Shown: positions 47,091 through 56,207 of the stretch, piece after piece | Position numbering within the stretch: the stretch's first letter is position 1 | Layout of the letters: the number at the start of each line of letters is the position of its first letter | Source: Jiangella anatolica | GTDB lineage: Bacteria; Actinomycetota; Actinomycetes; Jiangellales; Jiangellaceae | Length of the DNA stretch: 64,000 nucleotides | Direction: 5' to 3' | Assembly (NCBI RefSeq): GCF_003236295.1 | Contig: NZ_POTW01000007.1 | Span: 1-64,000 of the forward strand | Made by a program: the position numbers and the translations under genes | Notes under the pieces: model-generated | What the model was told of the DNA's origin: nothing | Databases searched by the model: none | Seen by the model: the letters and a program-made list of their open reading frames with translations, nothing else

Positions 47091-49250
47091 TCAGGGCCGG
47101 TCGGCGCGGACCCCGTCGAGATGGAGCTCCGCGTGCCGCAGGCAGGCCACGTCGTGGCCGGCGGCGACGGTCTCCAGTGCGGGCGGGCTGGCGGGCTGGT
47201 CGCACCGCCCGGCGACGGCGTGCGGGCACCGGGTGTGGAACCAGCAGCCGTCGGGTGGGTTGACCGGGTCGGGCAGGTCGTCGGAGAGCCGGGTGCGGCG
47301 CGTCCGCCGGCCGGGCTCGGGGACGGGTACGGCGGAGAGCAGCGCCTCGGTGTAGGGGTGCTTCGGCGCGGTGAAGAGCGTCGCGGTGTCGGCCAGCTCG
47401 ACGATCTTGCCGAGGTACATGACGGCGACCCGGTCGCACAGCGCCTCGACCACCGACAGGTCGTGGGAGATGAACACGTAGGTGAGCTGGAACTCGTCCT
47501 GCAGTTCGCGCAGCAGGTTGAGGATCTGCGCGCGGACCGAGACGTCGAGCGCGGAGACCGCCTCGTCGGCGACGACGAGCTTGGGCCCCAGGATGAGCGC
47601 GCGGGCGATGTTCACCCGCTGCCGCTGCCCGCCGGAGAACGCGTGCGGGTAGCGGTCCAGGTAGTCCGGTGACAGGCCGACCCTGCGCAGCATGTCGGCG
47701 ACCCGGTCGGTGAGCTCGGACCCGCGGGCGATGCCGTGGGTGACGAGCGGGTCGCCGATGATCTGGCGCAGCGTCATGCGTGGGTTGAGGGAGGAGAACG
47801 GGTCCTGGAAGACGGTGCGCACGTCACGCTGGTAGCGGCGCAGCGCTCCGCCGGACAGCCGGGTCACGTCGACGGGATCACCGTCGCCGTCCCGGTACTG
47901 GATCTGGCCGCTGGTCGGCGTCTCGGCCCGGACGATGCACCGGCCGAGCGTGGTCTTGCCGCAGCCGGACTCGCCGACCAGGCCGAGGGTCTCGCCCGGC
48001 CGGACGGTGAGGGAGACGCCGTCGACGGCGTGCACCTGGCCGGTGGTGCGGCCGAACATGCCGTGCCGGACGGGGAAAAGCATCCGCAGGTCGCGCACGT
48101 CCAGCAGCGGCGGACGGTCGGCGGTGACGGCGGTCGCCGCGGGCTCGGGGGTCGGCGCCGGCTCGACGACGGTCAGCGGGAGCGTCCGGCCGGCCGGGCG
48201 GTGGGCGTCGTCGTACAGCAGACACGCCACCTCGTGCCCGTCGCCGCCGTCCAGCGCCGCCGGGTCGACGGTGCCGCAGACGCCGGCGATCGCGTGGTCG
48301 CAGCGGGGATGGAACGAGCAGCCGGCCGGACGGCGCGCGCCGTGCGGCACCTGCCCGCGGACGGTGGGGAGGACCCGCTGCCGGCCCGAGCCCAGCCGCG
48401 GCACCGACCGCAGCAGCCGGTGCGTGTACGGGTGCCGCGGGTCGGTGAGGATCTGCTCCGTGCTGCCGTGCTCGACGACGCGGCCGAGGTACATGACGGC
48501 GACCTCGTCGGCGATCTCCGCGACGACGCCGAGGTCGTGGGTGATGAACAGCACCGACATGCCGGTGTCGGCCTGCAGCTCGGCGATGAGGTCCAGGATG
48601 CGGGCCTGGATGGTGACGTCGAGCGCCGTCGTCGGCTCGTCGGCGATGAGCAGCGCCGGCTCGCACGACAGAGCCACGGCGATCATGACCCGCTGGCACA
48701 TGCCGCCGGAGAGCTGGAAGGAGTACTCGTCGACGCGCTGTTCCGGCCGCGGGATGTGCACCCGCCGGAGCAGCGCGATCGCCTCGTCGCGGGCCTCGGC
48801 CTTGCTCAGCCCGCGGTGCAGGCGGAGCGTCTCGCCGAGCTGGTCGCCGACGGTGTACATGGGGGAGAGGGCGGCCAGCGGCTCCTGGAAGATCATCGAG
48901 ATCTGCTGGCCGCGGATCTGCCGGAACCGCGGGTCGGTGCGGCCGTAGCCGGCGAGGTCGACGCGCTCGCCGTCGCCCGGCGGCCGCCACCAGATGTGCC
49001 CGCCGCTGACCCGGCCGGGCGGGTCGACCAGCCCGAGGATCGAGCGCGCGGTCACGCTCTTGCCGCAGCCGGACTCGCCGACGAGGCAGACCGTCGAGCC
49101 CGGCGGGATGCGCAGGTCGACGCCGTCGACGGCGCGCACGAGGCCGTCGCGGGTGGCGAACTCCGTGCGCAGCCCGGACAGCTCCAGCAGCGGCGGCGCC
49201 GCGGGGCCGGCGGCGGTGAGCGTCGACCCGGTGAACTCCATGTCGGTCAC
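47091..49250 (-). CDS. Dipeptide-type ABC transporter double ATPase (DppD-DppF fusion)
   Basis: This 719-residue protein contains two complete ATPases. The first (about 20-340) has Walker [11 protein letters not shown], signature [15 protein letters not shown] and Walker [13 protein letters not shown]. The second (about 375-719) has [25 protein letters not shown] and [12 protein letters not shown], where the usual catalytic Glu-Pro reads Glu-Ala. Each half ends with the oligopeptide-transporter Cys-containing tail ([10 protein letters not shown] and [10 protein letters not shown]). I start at the GTG at 49250 with TGAGG upstream rather than a longer start. Confidence 0.92.
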   Translation of the reverse strand: MTDMEFTGSTLTAAGPAAPPLLELSGLRTEFATRDGLVRAVDGVDLRIPPGSTVCLVGESGCGKSVTARSILGLVDPPGRVSGGHIWWRPPGDGERVDLAGYGRTDPRFRQIRGQQISMIFQEPLAALSPMYTVGDQLGETLRLHRGLSKAEARDEAIALLRRVHIPRPEQRVDEYSFQLSGGMCQRVMIAVALSCEPALLIADEPTTALDVTIQARILDLIAELQADTGMSVLFITHDLGVVAEIADEVAVMYLGRVVEHGSTEQILTDPRHPYTHRLLRSVPRLGSGRQRVLPTVRGQVPHGARRPAGCSFHPRCDHAIAGVCGTVDPAALDGGDGHEVACLLYDDAHRPAGRTLPLTVVEPAPTPEPAATAVTADRPPLLDVRDLRMLFPVRHGMFGRTTGQVHAVDGVSLTVRPGETLGLVGESGCGKTTLGRCIVRAETPTSGQIQYRDGDGDPVDVTRLSGGALRRYQRDVRTVFQDPFSSLNPRMTLRQIIGDPLVTHGIARGSELTDRVADMLRRVGLSPDYLDRYPHAFSGGQRQRVNIARALILGPKLVVADEAVSALDVSVRAQILNLLRELQDEFQLTYVFISHDLSVVEALCDRVAVMYLGKIVELADTATLFTAPKHPYTEALLSAVPVPEPGRRTRRTRLSDDLPDPVNPPDGCWFHTRCPHAVAGRCDQPASPPALETVAAGHDVACLRHAELHLDGVRADRP

Positions 49251-49257
49251 GTGCGCC

Positions 49258-50406
49258 TCACCGGTACGGGTCGGCGGCGTCGCGCAGGCCGTCACCGACG
49301 AAGTTGAAGGACAGGACCGCCAGCACGACGGCGGCGCCGGGCAGCAGCAGCCACGGGGCGTCGGCCATCGCCCGGAAGTTCTGCGCCTGTTCGAGCAGGA
49401 CGCCCCAGCTGATGACCGGCGACTGCAGGCCCAGGCCGAGGAAGGACAGGGAGGTCTCGGCCAGGATCATCGCCGGGATCGACAGCGTGAGCGACGCGAC
49501 CAGGTGGCTGGTGAAGCTGGGCAGCATGTGCCGGAAGATCACCCGCCGCCGGGTGGAGCCGTCCAGCCGGGCCGCGGTGACGAACTGCTCGGTGCGCAGC
49601 GACAGGAACCGGCCGCGGACCACCCGCGCCAGGTCGGTCCAGGCGATGATGGCGAGGATGACGGTGATGGCGAAGTAGCGCTGCAACGGTCCCCAGTCGC
49701 GGGGGAGCGCGGCGGCCAGCCCCAGCCACAGCGGCAGCGTGGGCAGCGACATGAAGAACTCGACCACCCGCTGGATCAGGCCGTCGGTCTTGCCGCCGAC
49801 GTACCCGGAGATGCCGCCCAGCACGACGCCGAGCACGAACGCCAGCAGCACGCCGACCAGGCCGATGGTCATCGAGACCCGGGTGCCGTGGATGATCAGC
49901 GACAGCAGGTCGCGGCCGCGGTGGTCCGCGCCGAGCAGGTACACCGGCTGGTCCGGGTCCTTCGGCCCGAACAGGTGGACGTTCGTGTCGACCAGCCCGA
50001 GCAGCGAGTACGACTCGCCGCGGACGAAGAAGCCCAGCTCGATCCGGGTGTCGGGGTCGGTGGTGTGGGTGAGCTCCAGCGTCTCCGGGTCCTGCTCCAT
50101 CGTGTAGCCGTTGACGAAGAGACCCCAGTTCCAGTCGTCGCCGGACGTGTCGACCAGCTTCGGCAGCTGCGGCGGCGCGTAGATGTAGTCCTCGTCGAAC
50201 CAGCTGGTCGAGTGCGGCGCGAGGAACGAGGCCAGCAGCGCCACGAGGTAGAACCCGCTCAGCACGACCAGGCCGGCCATGGCCAGCTTGTGGCCGCGGA
50301 AGCGCCACCACACCAGCCGCCACTGCGACGCGCGGTCGCGATCGGCCGGCGCCGGACCCGGTTCCGGCGCGGGTGCCGCGTCCTCGGGCAGCAACGTCGT
50401 CGTCAC
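49258..50406 (-). CDS. Dipeptide-type ABC transporter permease (DppC-like)
   Basis: This 382-residue permease is longer than usual DppC. A leader rich in Pro and Ala precedes helix 1 (KLAMAGLVVLSGFYLVALLASFLAP). An extracytoplasmic insert of about 100 residues (DEDYIYAPPQLPKLVDTSGDDW to LFGPKDPDQPVYLLGAD) then separates it from the five-helix core. The EAA loop is EQFVTAARLDGSTRRRVIFRHMLPSF. The GTG at 50406 follows the DppB stop by 13 bp. The large loop resembles permeases of oligosaccharide-type transporters in this superfamily. Confidence 0.92.
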   Translation of the reverse strand: MTTTLLPEDAAPAPEPGPAPADRDRASQWRLVWWRFRGHKLAMAGLVVLSGFYLVALLASFLAPHSTSWFDEDYIYAPPQLPKLVDTSGDDWNWGLFVNGYTMEQDPETLELTHTTDPDTRIELGFFVRGESYSLLGLVDTNVHLFGPKDPDQPVYLLGADHRGRDLLSLIIHGTRVSMTIGLVGVLLAFVLGVVLGGISGYVGGKTDGLIQRVVEFFMSLPTLPLWLGLAAALPRDWGPLQRYFAITVILAIIAWTDLARVVRGRFLSLRTEQFVTAARLDGSTRRRVIFRHMLPSFTSHLVASLTLSIPAMILAETSLSFLGLGLQSPVISWGVLLEQAQNFRAMADAPWLLLPGAAVVLAVLSFNFVGDGLRDAADPYR

Positions 50407-50419
50407 GTGGTCCTCCCCT

Positions 50420-51412
50420 CTACCGCATCCCGAGCCGGACCCGCGGGTCCATGCGCGCGAGCAGGATGTCCGACAGCAGCGTCCCGACGACGGTCAGGAC
50501 GCTGACCAGCAGGATGATCGCCCCGGCCAGATACATGTCCTGGCTGCGCAGCGCCCGCAGCAGCAGCGGCCCGGTGGTGGGCAGCGACAGCACCTGCGAC
50601 ACGACGATCTCGCCGGACACCAGCAGCGGCAGCACCCAGCCGATCGTCGACAGGAACGGGCTCACCGCGACCCGCAGCGGGTACTTGAACAGGATCCGGG
50701 TCTCGCTCAGCCCGCGGGACCGGGCCGCGACGACGTACGGCTTGTGCAGCTCGTCGAGCAGGTTCGCCCGCAGGATGCGGATCAGCCCGGCCGTCCCCGC
50801 GGTGCCGAGCACGATGACCGGGATCCACAGGTGCCCGAGCAGGTCGGCGAACCGGGCCAGGCTCCAGGGCGCCTCCTCGTACTCCGCCGAGAACAGTCCG
50901 CCGACATCGGCGTCGAACACCGTCAGCGCGATGTACATGAGGCCGAGCGCCAGCAGGAAGTTCGGGATGGCCAGGCCGAGGAAGCCCACTGTCGTCGCCA
51001 CGTAGTCGCCCCACGAGTACTGCCGGACCGCCGAGTACAGCCCGATCGGGAACGCGACGATCCAGGTGAACAGGACGGTCGACAGTGTCAGCACGATGGT
51101 CAGCGGCAGCCGGCTGGACAGCAGCTCGGCGACCGGCTGGTTCCACTGGAACGACTGGCCGAAGTCGCCGTGCAGCACGATGTTGGAGATCCACGTCCAG
51201 TACTGCACGACGATCGGCTGATCCAGCCCGTACCGCTCCCTGATCGCCTCCAGCTGTGCGGTGTCGACCGTCTGGCCGTTGTCCTCGAGCTGGGACACCA
51301 GGGTGGTGGCGTAGTCGCCCGGCGGCAGCTGGATGATCGCGAACGACACCAGCGAGATCGCGAACAGCGTCGGCACCATGAGCCCGAGCCGCCGCGCGAC
51401 GAACCCCAGCAT
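50420..51412 (-). CDS. Dipeptide-type ABC transporter permease (DppB-like)
   Basis: This 330-residue permease has the N-terminal helix RRLGLMVPTLFAISLVSFAIIQLPPGDY and an outer region with LEAIRERYGLDQPIVVQYWTWISNIVLHGDFGQSF. Five more helices follow, with the EAA loop KPYVVAARSRGLSETRILFKYPLRVA. It forms the channel with the DppC-like protein encoded next. It lies 36 bp after the binding-protein gene. Confidence 0.93.
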   Translation of the reverse strand: MLGFVARRLGLMVPTLFAISLVSFAIIQLPPGDYATTLVSQLEDNGQTVDTAQLEAIRERYGLDQPIVVQYWTWISNIVLHGDFGQSFQWNQPVAELLSSRLPLTIVLTLSTVLFTWIVAFPIGLYSAVRQYSWGDYVATTVGFLGLAIPNFLLALGLMYIALTVFDADVGGLFSAEYEEAPWSLARFADLLGHLWIPVIVLGTAGTAGLIRILRANLLDELHKPYVVAARSRGLSETRILFKYPLRVAVSPFLSTIGWVLPLLVSGEIVVSQVLSLPTTGPLLLRALRSQDMYLAGAIILLVSVLTVVGTLLSDILLARMDPRVRLGMR

Positions 51413-51448
51413 GGCGAGCGCTCACCTCCTCCCTGGGTCCCGGCCCGA

Positions 51449-53431
51449 TCAGGCCTGCGTGAAGTACTGCTCGGGGTTGGTCAGCGCGGGCGACTTCGCC
51501 CGGAAGCTGTCCGTCACGGCGGCGGGCACGTTGTGGAAGGAGTTCTTCACGATGCCGTAGCCGGGGCCGGCGGCCACGGTGCCGATGTGGAAGAACTGCT
51601 CCGCGGCCAGCCGCAGGATCTCCTTCATGAGCTGTTCCTGCTGGTCCGCAGCCGGGGTCTGCTGCAGCTCACGGTAGAGCTCGTACTGCTGCTGCACCTC
51701 GGCCGGGGGCGCCTCGCCCTCCGCGCCGCCGGAGGTGAACCACTGCGCCCACAGCTGCGCGTAGTCGGAGCGGTTGCTGGCCGGCAGGTACCAGTGCGGG
51801 TTGACGATCACGTCGACACCGCCGCCGGCCGGCCAGGCGATCGCGTCGTGCTGGTTGGCCTTGCGGCGCTCCTCCAGCAGCGTCCGCTCGATGCCCTCCG
51901 GCCGCATGTCGATGCCGACCTCGGCCCAGTACCCGGAGATCAGGTCGAGGACGTCGGCCTCGTTGGTGACGCCGGCGTGCGAGACGAGGAACCGGATCGG
52001 CTGGCCGTCCGGGCCGAGCCGCAGGCCGGCGTCGTCGCGCTGGCTGAAGCCGGCGGCGTCGAGGTGCTGGTTGGCGAGGTCGACGTCGTACTCGGTGTAC
52101 TGCGTCGTCATCTCCTCGTCGTAGAACGGCGACTCCTCGCGCGGCGCCACCTGCGACGGCGTGCCCTGGCGCTGGAAGACGGTGTCGATCAGCTGCTGCC
52201 GGTCGATCGCGTGCGAGAGGCCGATGCGGAAGTCCTTGTTGGCGAACACCTCCCGCAGCACCGGGTTCTGGTGGGTGAGGTTGAGCATGATCGACATCCG
52301 GTTCGCCTGCGACGGCGTGAGCTCGAAGAAGTCGAAGCCGGCGTCCTCGCGCGCGTCGGCCAGCAGCGGCTTGTTCGTCGGCGTGTTGAAGTTGCGCCAG
52401 TGCATGTCGAAGTCGCCCTGCAGCGCGCCGGCGAGCATGACCTCGTTGTCCTCGATGACCTGGAAGCTCACGCCGTCGAGGTAGGGCAGCTGGCTGCCGC
52501 CGGGGTCGACCTTCCAGTAGTACGGGTTGCGCTCCAGCTCGACCCGGGTGCCCGCGCCGACCGGAGTCTTGGTCTTCCACGGGAAGATGACCGGAATGTC
52601 GGCGTTCATCGTGGGGTCGACCTTCAGTGCGAACAGGCTGACCCAGCTGTCCTGGCCCTCGGCCGCGACCAGCGCGGCGACGTCCGGGTTGTGCGCGGCG
52701 TGGAACTGCTGCAGGTAGTGCTTGGGGACGATCAGCGTGACCGCCTCGGCCAGGGCCGGCAGGAACAGTCCGTTCGGCTGCTCGAAGACGAACGTGACCG
52801 TGAGCGGGTCGTCGACGCGCAGCGTGGCGGGCACGCCGCCGCTGCTGTAGGCGTTCTTGTCGATGGCCATCTTCGCCGGCAGTTCCGCGTTCAGGACGAT
52901 GTCCTGGTAGCCGAAGGCGATGTCGTCGGCGGTGAACGGCTCCCCGTCGGACCACTTCATGCCCTCGCGCAGGTGGAACGTGTACTCCGTCCCGTCCGCG
53001 TCGACCTCGTAGGACGAGGCGACGTTGGCGATGATCTCCTCGTCGCCCGGCGCGCCGGTCCAGTCCGGCACCCAGCGGACCAGTCCCTCGTACATCGTCG
53101 AGAGCGCGATGCCGGTCTGGTCGCCGGGGCCGTTGAACGCGGACTGCCAGATGCCGCCGTACTGCCCGATGCGGTCGTTCGGCTCGACGACCAGCGGCTC
53201 GGCCGGCAGCCGTTCCTCGACGGGCGGCAGCTGACCCTGCTCGACGAGGTCGGCGAGTTGCGGCGCCTCCTTGCCCTTGGCGGCGCTGGCCGGTGTGTCG
53301 TCCGAGCCGCTGCCCGAACCGCCGCCGGAACAGGCGGCGAGGACGACGGAGCCGGCCACGGCGCCGGCGCCGGCCAGGAACATGCGGCGGCCGATGACCG
53401 GTGGCCGGCGCGAGGTGGTGGGGCGGTTCAT
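51449..53431 (-). CDS. ABC transporter substrate-binding lipoprotein (SBP family 5), Tat-type signal
   Basis: This 660-residue protein has a signal with a twin arginine (GRRMFLAGAGAVAG) followed by lipobox LAAC, so it is a Tat-exported lipoprotein. The SBP_bac_5 core has YEVDADGTEYTFHLREGMKWSDGEPFTADD, ERNPYYWKVDPGG and FRIGLSHAIDRQQLIDTVF. At 660 residues it belongs to the longer subgroup that often serves oligosaccharides. It is followed by the two permeases and the double ATPase, and preceded by the GH105 gene 59 bp away. Confidence 0.92.
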   Translation of the reverse strand: MNRPTTSRRPPVIGRRMFLAGAGAVAGSVVLAACSGGGSGSGSDDTPASAAKGKEAPQLADLVEQGQLPPVEERLPAEPLVVEPNDRIGQYGGIWQSAFNGPGDQTGIALSTMYEGLVRWVPDWTGAPGDEEIIANVASSYEVDADGTEYTFHLREGMKWSDGEPFTADDIAFGYQDIVLNAELPAKMAIDKNAYSSGGVPATLRVDDPLTVTFVFEQPNGLFLPALAEAVTLIVPKHYLQQFHAAHNPDVAALVAAEGQDSWVSLFALKVDPTMNADIPVIFPWKTKTPVGAGTRVELERNPYYWKVDPGGSQLPYLDGVSFQVIEDNEVMLAGALQGDFDMHWRNFNTPTNKPLLADAREDAGFDFFELTPSQANRMSIMLNLTHQNPVLREVFANKDFRIGLSHAIDRQQLIDTVFQRQGTPSQVAPREESPFYDEEMTTQYTEYDVDLANQHLDAAGFSQRDDAGLRLGPDGQPIRFLVSHAGVTNEADVLDLISGYWAEVGIDMRPEGIERTLLEERRKANQHDAIAWPAGGGVDVIVNPHWYLPASNRSDYAQLWAQWFTSGGAEGEAPPAEVQQQYELYRELQQTPAADQQEQLMKEILRLAAEQFFHIGTVAAGPGYGIVKNSFHNVPAAVTDSFRAKSPALTNPEQYFTQA

Positions 53432-53490
53432 CGTTGAGCCTCCTGAGATGACGAATGAAGCGAAGCTGGCGGTGCCGGGGCCGGGACGGC

Positions 53491-54564
53491 TCAGCCGTAG
53501 CGGCCGGGACGCAGTTCGACGGCGGTGACGCCGTGCCGGTGCGCCTCGGTGAGCGCGAGCAGCAGCGGCCCGAAGCTGTGCGGCTCGTCGCGGTGGGGGA
53601 GCAGCGTCATGTACGACTGCACGGTGCCCTTCCGGGGGCCCGTCCCCGGGCACAGACAGCCCGGGCAGCTGAACTCGGTCGAGAAGTCCGGGTTGACGCA
53701 GATCGAGGTCAGCGCGCCGATGCCGCGGCGGAACGCCGAGCCGAAGTCGCCGGCGTCGAGGACACCGGCGCGCAGCCCGACGCCGATGCCGTAGAGGATG
53801 AGCGCCGAGCCCGAGGTCTCCTCGTAGGCCAGCGGGTGCGGGATCTCCTGGCGCCACAGCCCGCGATGCGACTGGTGCGGCAGTAGCGCGTAGGAGAGCG
53901 CGACGAAGCGCCGGACCACCTCCTCGCGGTGCTGCGAGCTGGCCGGCAGGCCGTCGACCAGCTCGGCCAGCGCGAGGTAGCCCCAGCCGTTGCCGCGGCT
54001 CCAGTGGTCCTGCGAGAACCGGTCCGGCGCGACGAAGTTCCGGCACTGGTGCAGCAGCCCGCAGCTGTGGTCGATGAGCGCGTCGTGCAGGCCGACGGCC
54101 TGGCGGACCGCCTCGTCGAGGTAGCGCTCGTCCTCCAGCGCCAGCCCGGAGTGGAGCAGGTACGGCGCGGTGGCCATGGCGGCGTCGATCCAGATCAGCT
54201 CCGCCGCGGGCTCGGCCGGCATGACGACCAGGCCGGCGCGGTCGCGCGGCGCGGTCATCATCTCCTCGGCGTACTCGCGGACCAGGTCGGCGCGGTCGGA
54301 CATCCGGCCCTGGGCCAGCAGGTACGCCTGCGGGATCCCCCCGATGCGGTAGCTGGGGAAGTTGTAGTGCGGGTGCTCGACCTCGTCGGGGAAGCGGCGC
54401 AGGATCTTCTCCGTCCGCGCCCACAGCTCCTCGTCGCCCCCCGCCGCGGCGGCGCGCGCCAGGCCGTAGATCGCCAGCAGCCCGTAGTAGTGCTTGACCT
54501 CGGCGATGCTCTCGTAGTGGTCGTAGAGGCCGACGGCGGCGGTCAGCGGTCGCATGGTGGTCAT
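53491..54564 (-). CDS. Glycoside hydrolase family 88/105-like (unsaturated glycuronyl hydrolase)
   Basis: This 357-residue alpha/alpha-barrel protein has DEVEHPHYNFPSYRIGGIPQAYLLAQ, ELIWIDAAMATAPYLLHSG (a candidate catalytic Asp), DHSCGLLHQCRNF, the characteristic WSRGNGWGYLALAELVDGLP and ETSGSALILYGIGVGLRAG. GH105 enzymes remove the terminal unsaturated uronic acid that a polysaccharide lyase leaves. No signal peptide is visible, so it acts after uptake. The ATG overlaps the SDR stop as ATGA. It is the best functional clue in the operon. Confidence 0.85.
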   Translation of the reverse strand: MTTMRPLTAAVGLYDHYESIAEVKHYYGLLAIYGLARAAAAGGDEELWARTEKILRRFPDEVEHPHYNFPSYRIGGIPQAYLLAQGRMSDRADLVREYAEEMMTAPRDRAGLVVMPAEPAAELIWIDAAMATAPYLLHSGLALEDERYLDEAVRQAVGLHDALIDHSCGLLHQCRNFVAPDRFSQDHWSRGNGWGYLALAELVDGLPASSQHREEVVRRFVALSYALLPHQSHRGLWRQEIPHPLAYEETSGSALILYGIGVGLRAGVLDAGDFGSAFRRGIGALTSICVNPDFSTEFSCPGCLCPGTGPRKGTVQSYMTLLPHRDEPHSFGPLLLALTEAHRHGVTAVELRPGRYG

Positions 54565-55274
54565 CGGCCGAAAGCCTCGAGCTCGATGCTGCTGATCTGC
54601 ACCCGGGCCGGCGTGCGGAGCACGAACTCGACCGCGTCGACGACGTCGTCGGCCGTCATGAGCGCGGACCGGTCGACCGGGCGGTCGCCCCAGAACGGCG
54701 TGTCGACGCCGCCCGGCGCGAGCGTCGTGACCCGGATGCCGCGCTCGCGGACCTGCAGCCCGAACGCGCGGGTGAACATGTCCAGGGCCGCCTTCGCGGT
54801 GCAGTACAGCGGCGCGGTCGCGTTGGGCCGGCGGCCGGCCAGCGAGCTGACGTTGACCACCTGCGCGCCCGACTGCGGCTTCATCAGTGGGAGCACGTGC
54901 TTGCTGCTGAGGAACGCCGAGGTGACGTTGGAGTGCCAGACGGCGAGGTAGTCCTCGACGTCGGTGTCGGCGACCTCGCCGGGGATCGACCGCCCGGCGA
55001 GGTTGACCAGCGCGTCGACGTGTCCCGTGCGGCGGCCGACCTCCTCGTAGAGCCGGGCCACCTGCGCCGCGTCGGCGAGGTCGGCCGGGACCGCGGTGAC
55101 GCGGTCGCCGTCGCCGTCGCCGGCCAGCTCGTCCGTGAGCGCGGCCAGCCGGCCGGCGTCGCGGGAGGTGAGCACCAGGCGCGCACCGGCGACGTGCAGC
55201 CGGCGCGCCAGCGCGGAGCCGATGCCGCCGGCTGCGCCGGTGACGACGACGACCCGATCGGTGAGGTCAGCCAT
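54561..55274 (-). CDS. Short-chain dehydrogenase/reductase
   Basis: This 237-residue classical SDR has VVVTGAAGGIGSALARRL at the N-terminus, NLAGRSIPG in place of the usual NAG, a catalytic S in VVNVSSLAG and Y-x3-K in PLYCTAKAALDMF. Placed between the GH105 and RraA genes, it may reduce or oxidise a sugar-acid intermediate such as a 5-keto-4-deoxyuronate relative. That is inference from context only. Confidence 0.85.
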   Translation of the reverse strand: MADLTDRVVVVTGAAGGIGSALARRLHVAGARLVLTSRDAGRLAALTDELAGDGDGDRVTAVPADLADAAQVARLYEEVGRRTGHVDALVNLAGRSIPGEVADTDVEDYLAVWHSNVTSAFLSSKHVLPLMKPQSGAQVVNVSSLAGRRPNATAPLYCTAKAALDMFTRAFGLQVRERGIRVTTLAPGGVDTPFWGDRPVDRSALMTADDVVDAVEFVLRTPARVQISSIELEAFGR

Positions 55275-55285
55275 GCCCGTGCCCT

Positions 55286-55951
55286 TCAGAAGTAGCCGCC
55301 GCGGTCGACGACGTCGCGTGGAGTGGAACCGTCCTCGATCAGCTGCTTGATGCCGACCTCGTCGTGCTTGATCCGCTCGGCCTCGAGCAGCACCGGCACC
55401 GCCAGCTCGGCCGGCACGACGATGACGCCGTCGATGTCGCCGAAGAGCAGGTCGCCCGGCTCGATCACGACGCCGCCGATGCTGATCGAGTGCTGCCAGC
55501 CGGTGATCCGGAATCGGCCGAGCATGCCGCTGGAGCTGCGATACCGGCTGAAGACGGGGAAGTCCTGGGAGAGCACGCGGTCGGTGTCGCGGACGCCGCC
55601 GTCGATGACGGCGCCCCGGCAGCCCTGGCGGCGCGCGGCCATGGTCATCACCTCACCCCACTGCGCCGACTCGTCGTCGCGGCCGGTGTCCCAGACGCAG
55701 ACCGCGCCGGGCCGGATCGACTCGAGCATCGCGGCGCGCTCGGGCATGTCGTTGACCCCGCCGCGGTCCTTCTCGCCCGCGACGGTGAACGCGAACCCGG
55801 CCAGCTTCATCTCGTCGCGCAGCGGGCGGATGTCGTGCGGCAGTGTCTGGTCGACCAGCCCGCGGCCGCGGAGCACGTCGTTGACCGCGCCGGTGAACAG
55901 CTGCACGTACCGCTGGAGCAGCTCGTCGTCGGGGATGAGAGGCGTGGTCAA
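55286..55951 (-). CDS. RraA family protein (HMG/CHA aldolase-like)
   Basis: This 221-residue protein shows the RraA/demethylmenaquinone-methyltransferase-like fold: GRGLVDQTLPHDIRPL, GDLLFGDIDGVIVVPAELA and the metal and substrate motif GCRGAVIDGGVRDTD (Arg and Asp of the aldolase site). Relatives include pyruvate aldolases for oxaloacetate-like or hydroxy-oxo acids and the RNase E regulator RraA; in a catabolic operon the aldolase is more likely. The start is a TTG at 55951, after GGGAG. It is the first gene of the ten-gene operon. Confidence 0.8.
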   Translation of the reverse strand: MTTPLIPDDELLQRYVQLFTGAVNDVLRGRGLVDQTLPHDIRPLRDEMKLAGFAFTVAGEKDRGGVNDMPERAAMLESIRPGAVCVWDTGRDDESAQWGEVMTMAARRQGCRGAVIDGGVRDTDRVLSQDFPVFSRYRSSSGMLGRFRITGWQHSISIGGVVIEPGDLLFGDIDGVIVVPAELAVPVLLEAERIKHDEVGIKQLIEDGSTPRDVVDRGGYF

Positions 55952-56059
55952 CAGCTGCTCCCGTGAGTCGCGGGGGTGTCCATCAGATGTCCTCCAGGTG
56001 TCGGTTCGCGACCGTCAGTATGTGCGCCGCCCGGGCGGCGCGACCATGGACGTGGCACC

Positions 56060-56078
56060 GAGTATTTGCACGAATCGC
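56060..56078. promoter_or_regulatory. Conserved 19-nt motif upstream of the RraA-led operon
   Basis: GAGTATTTGCACGAATCGC lies about 108 bp upstream of the operon start and matches the motif at 58429-58447 (reverse strand) at 17 of 19 positions. Its core ATTTGCACGAAT is an imperfect palindrome. Apart from this motif the 256-bp region 55952-56207 shows nothing that I can name. Confidence 0.55.
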
Positions 56079-56207
56079 CGAGCCGCGCCGCAGCGGCACG
56101 CCGTGTGCGACGTCTCCGTAAACGGGTGAACTACCAGGTCGCCAGCGGTGCGGAGGACGCGCGGCCGGTTCACGAGCGAGGCGGTGCGAATGCGTCATTG
56201 TGCTGGA

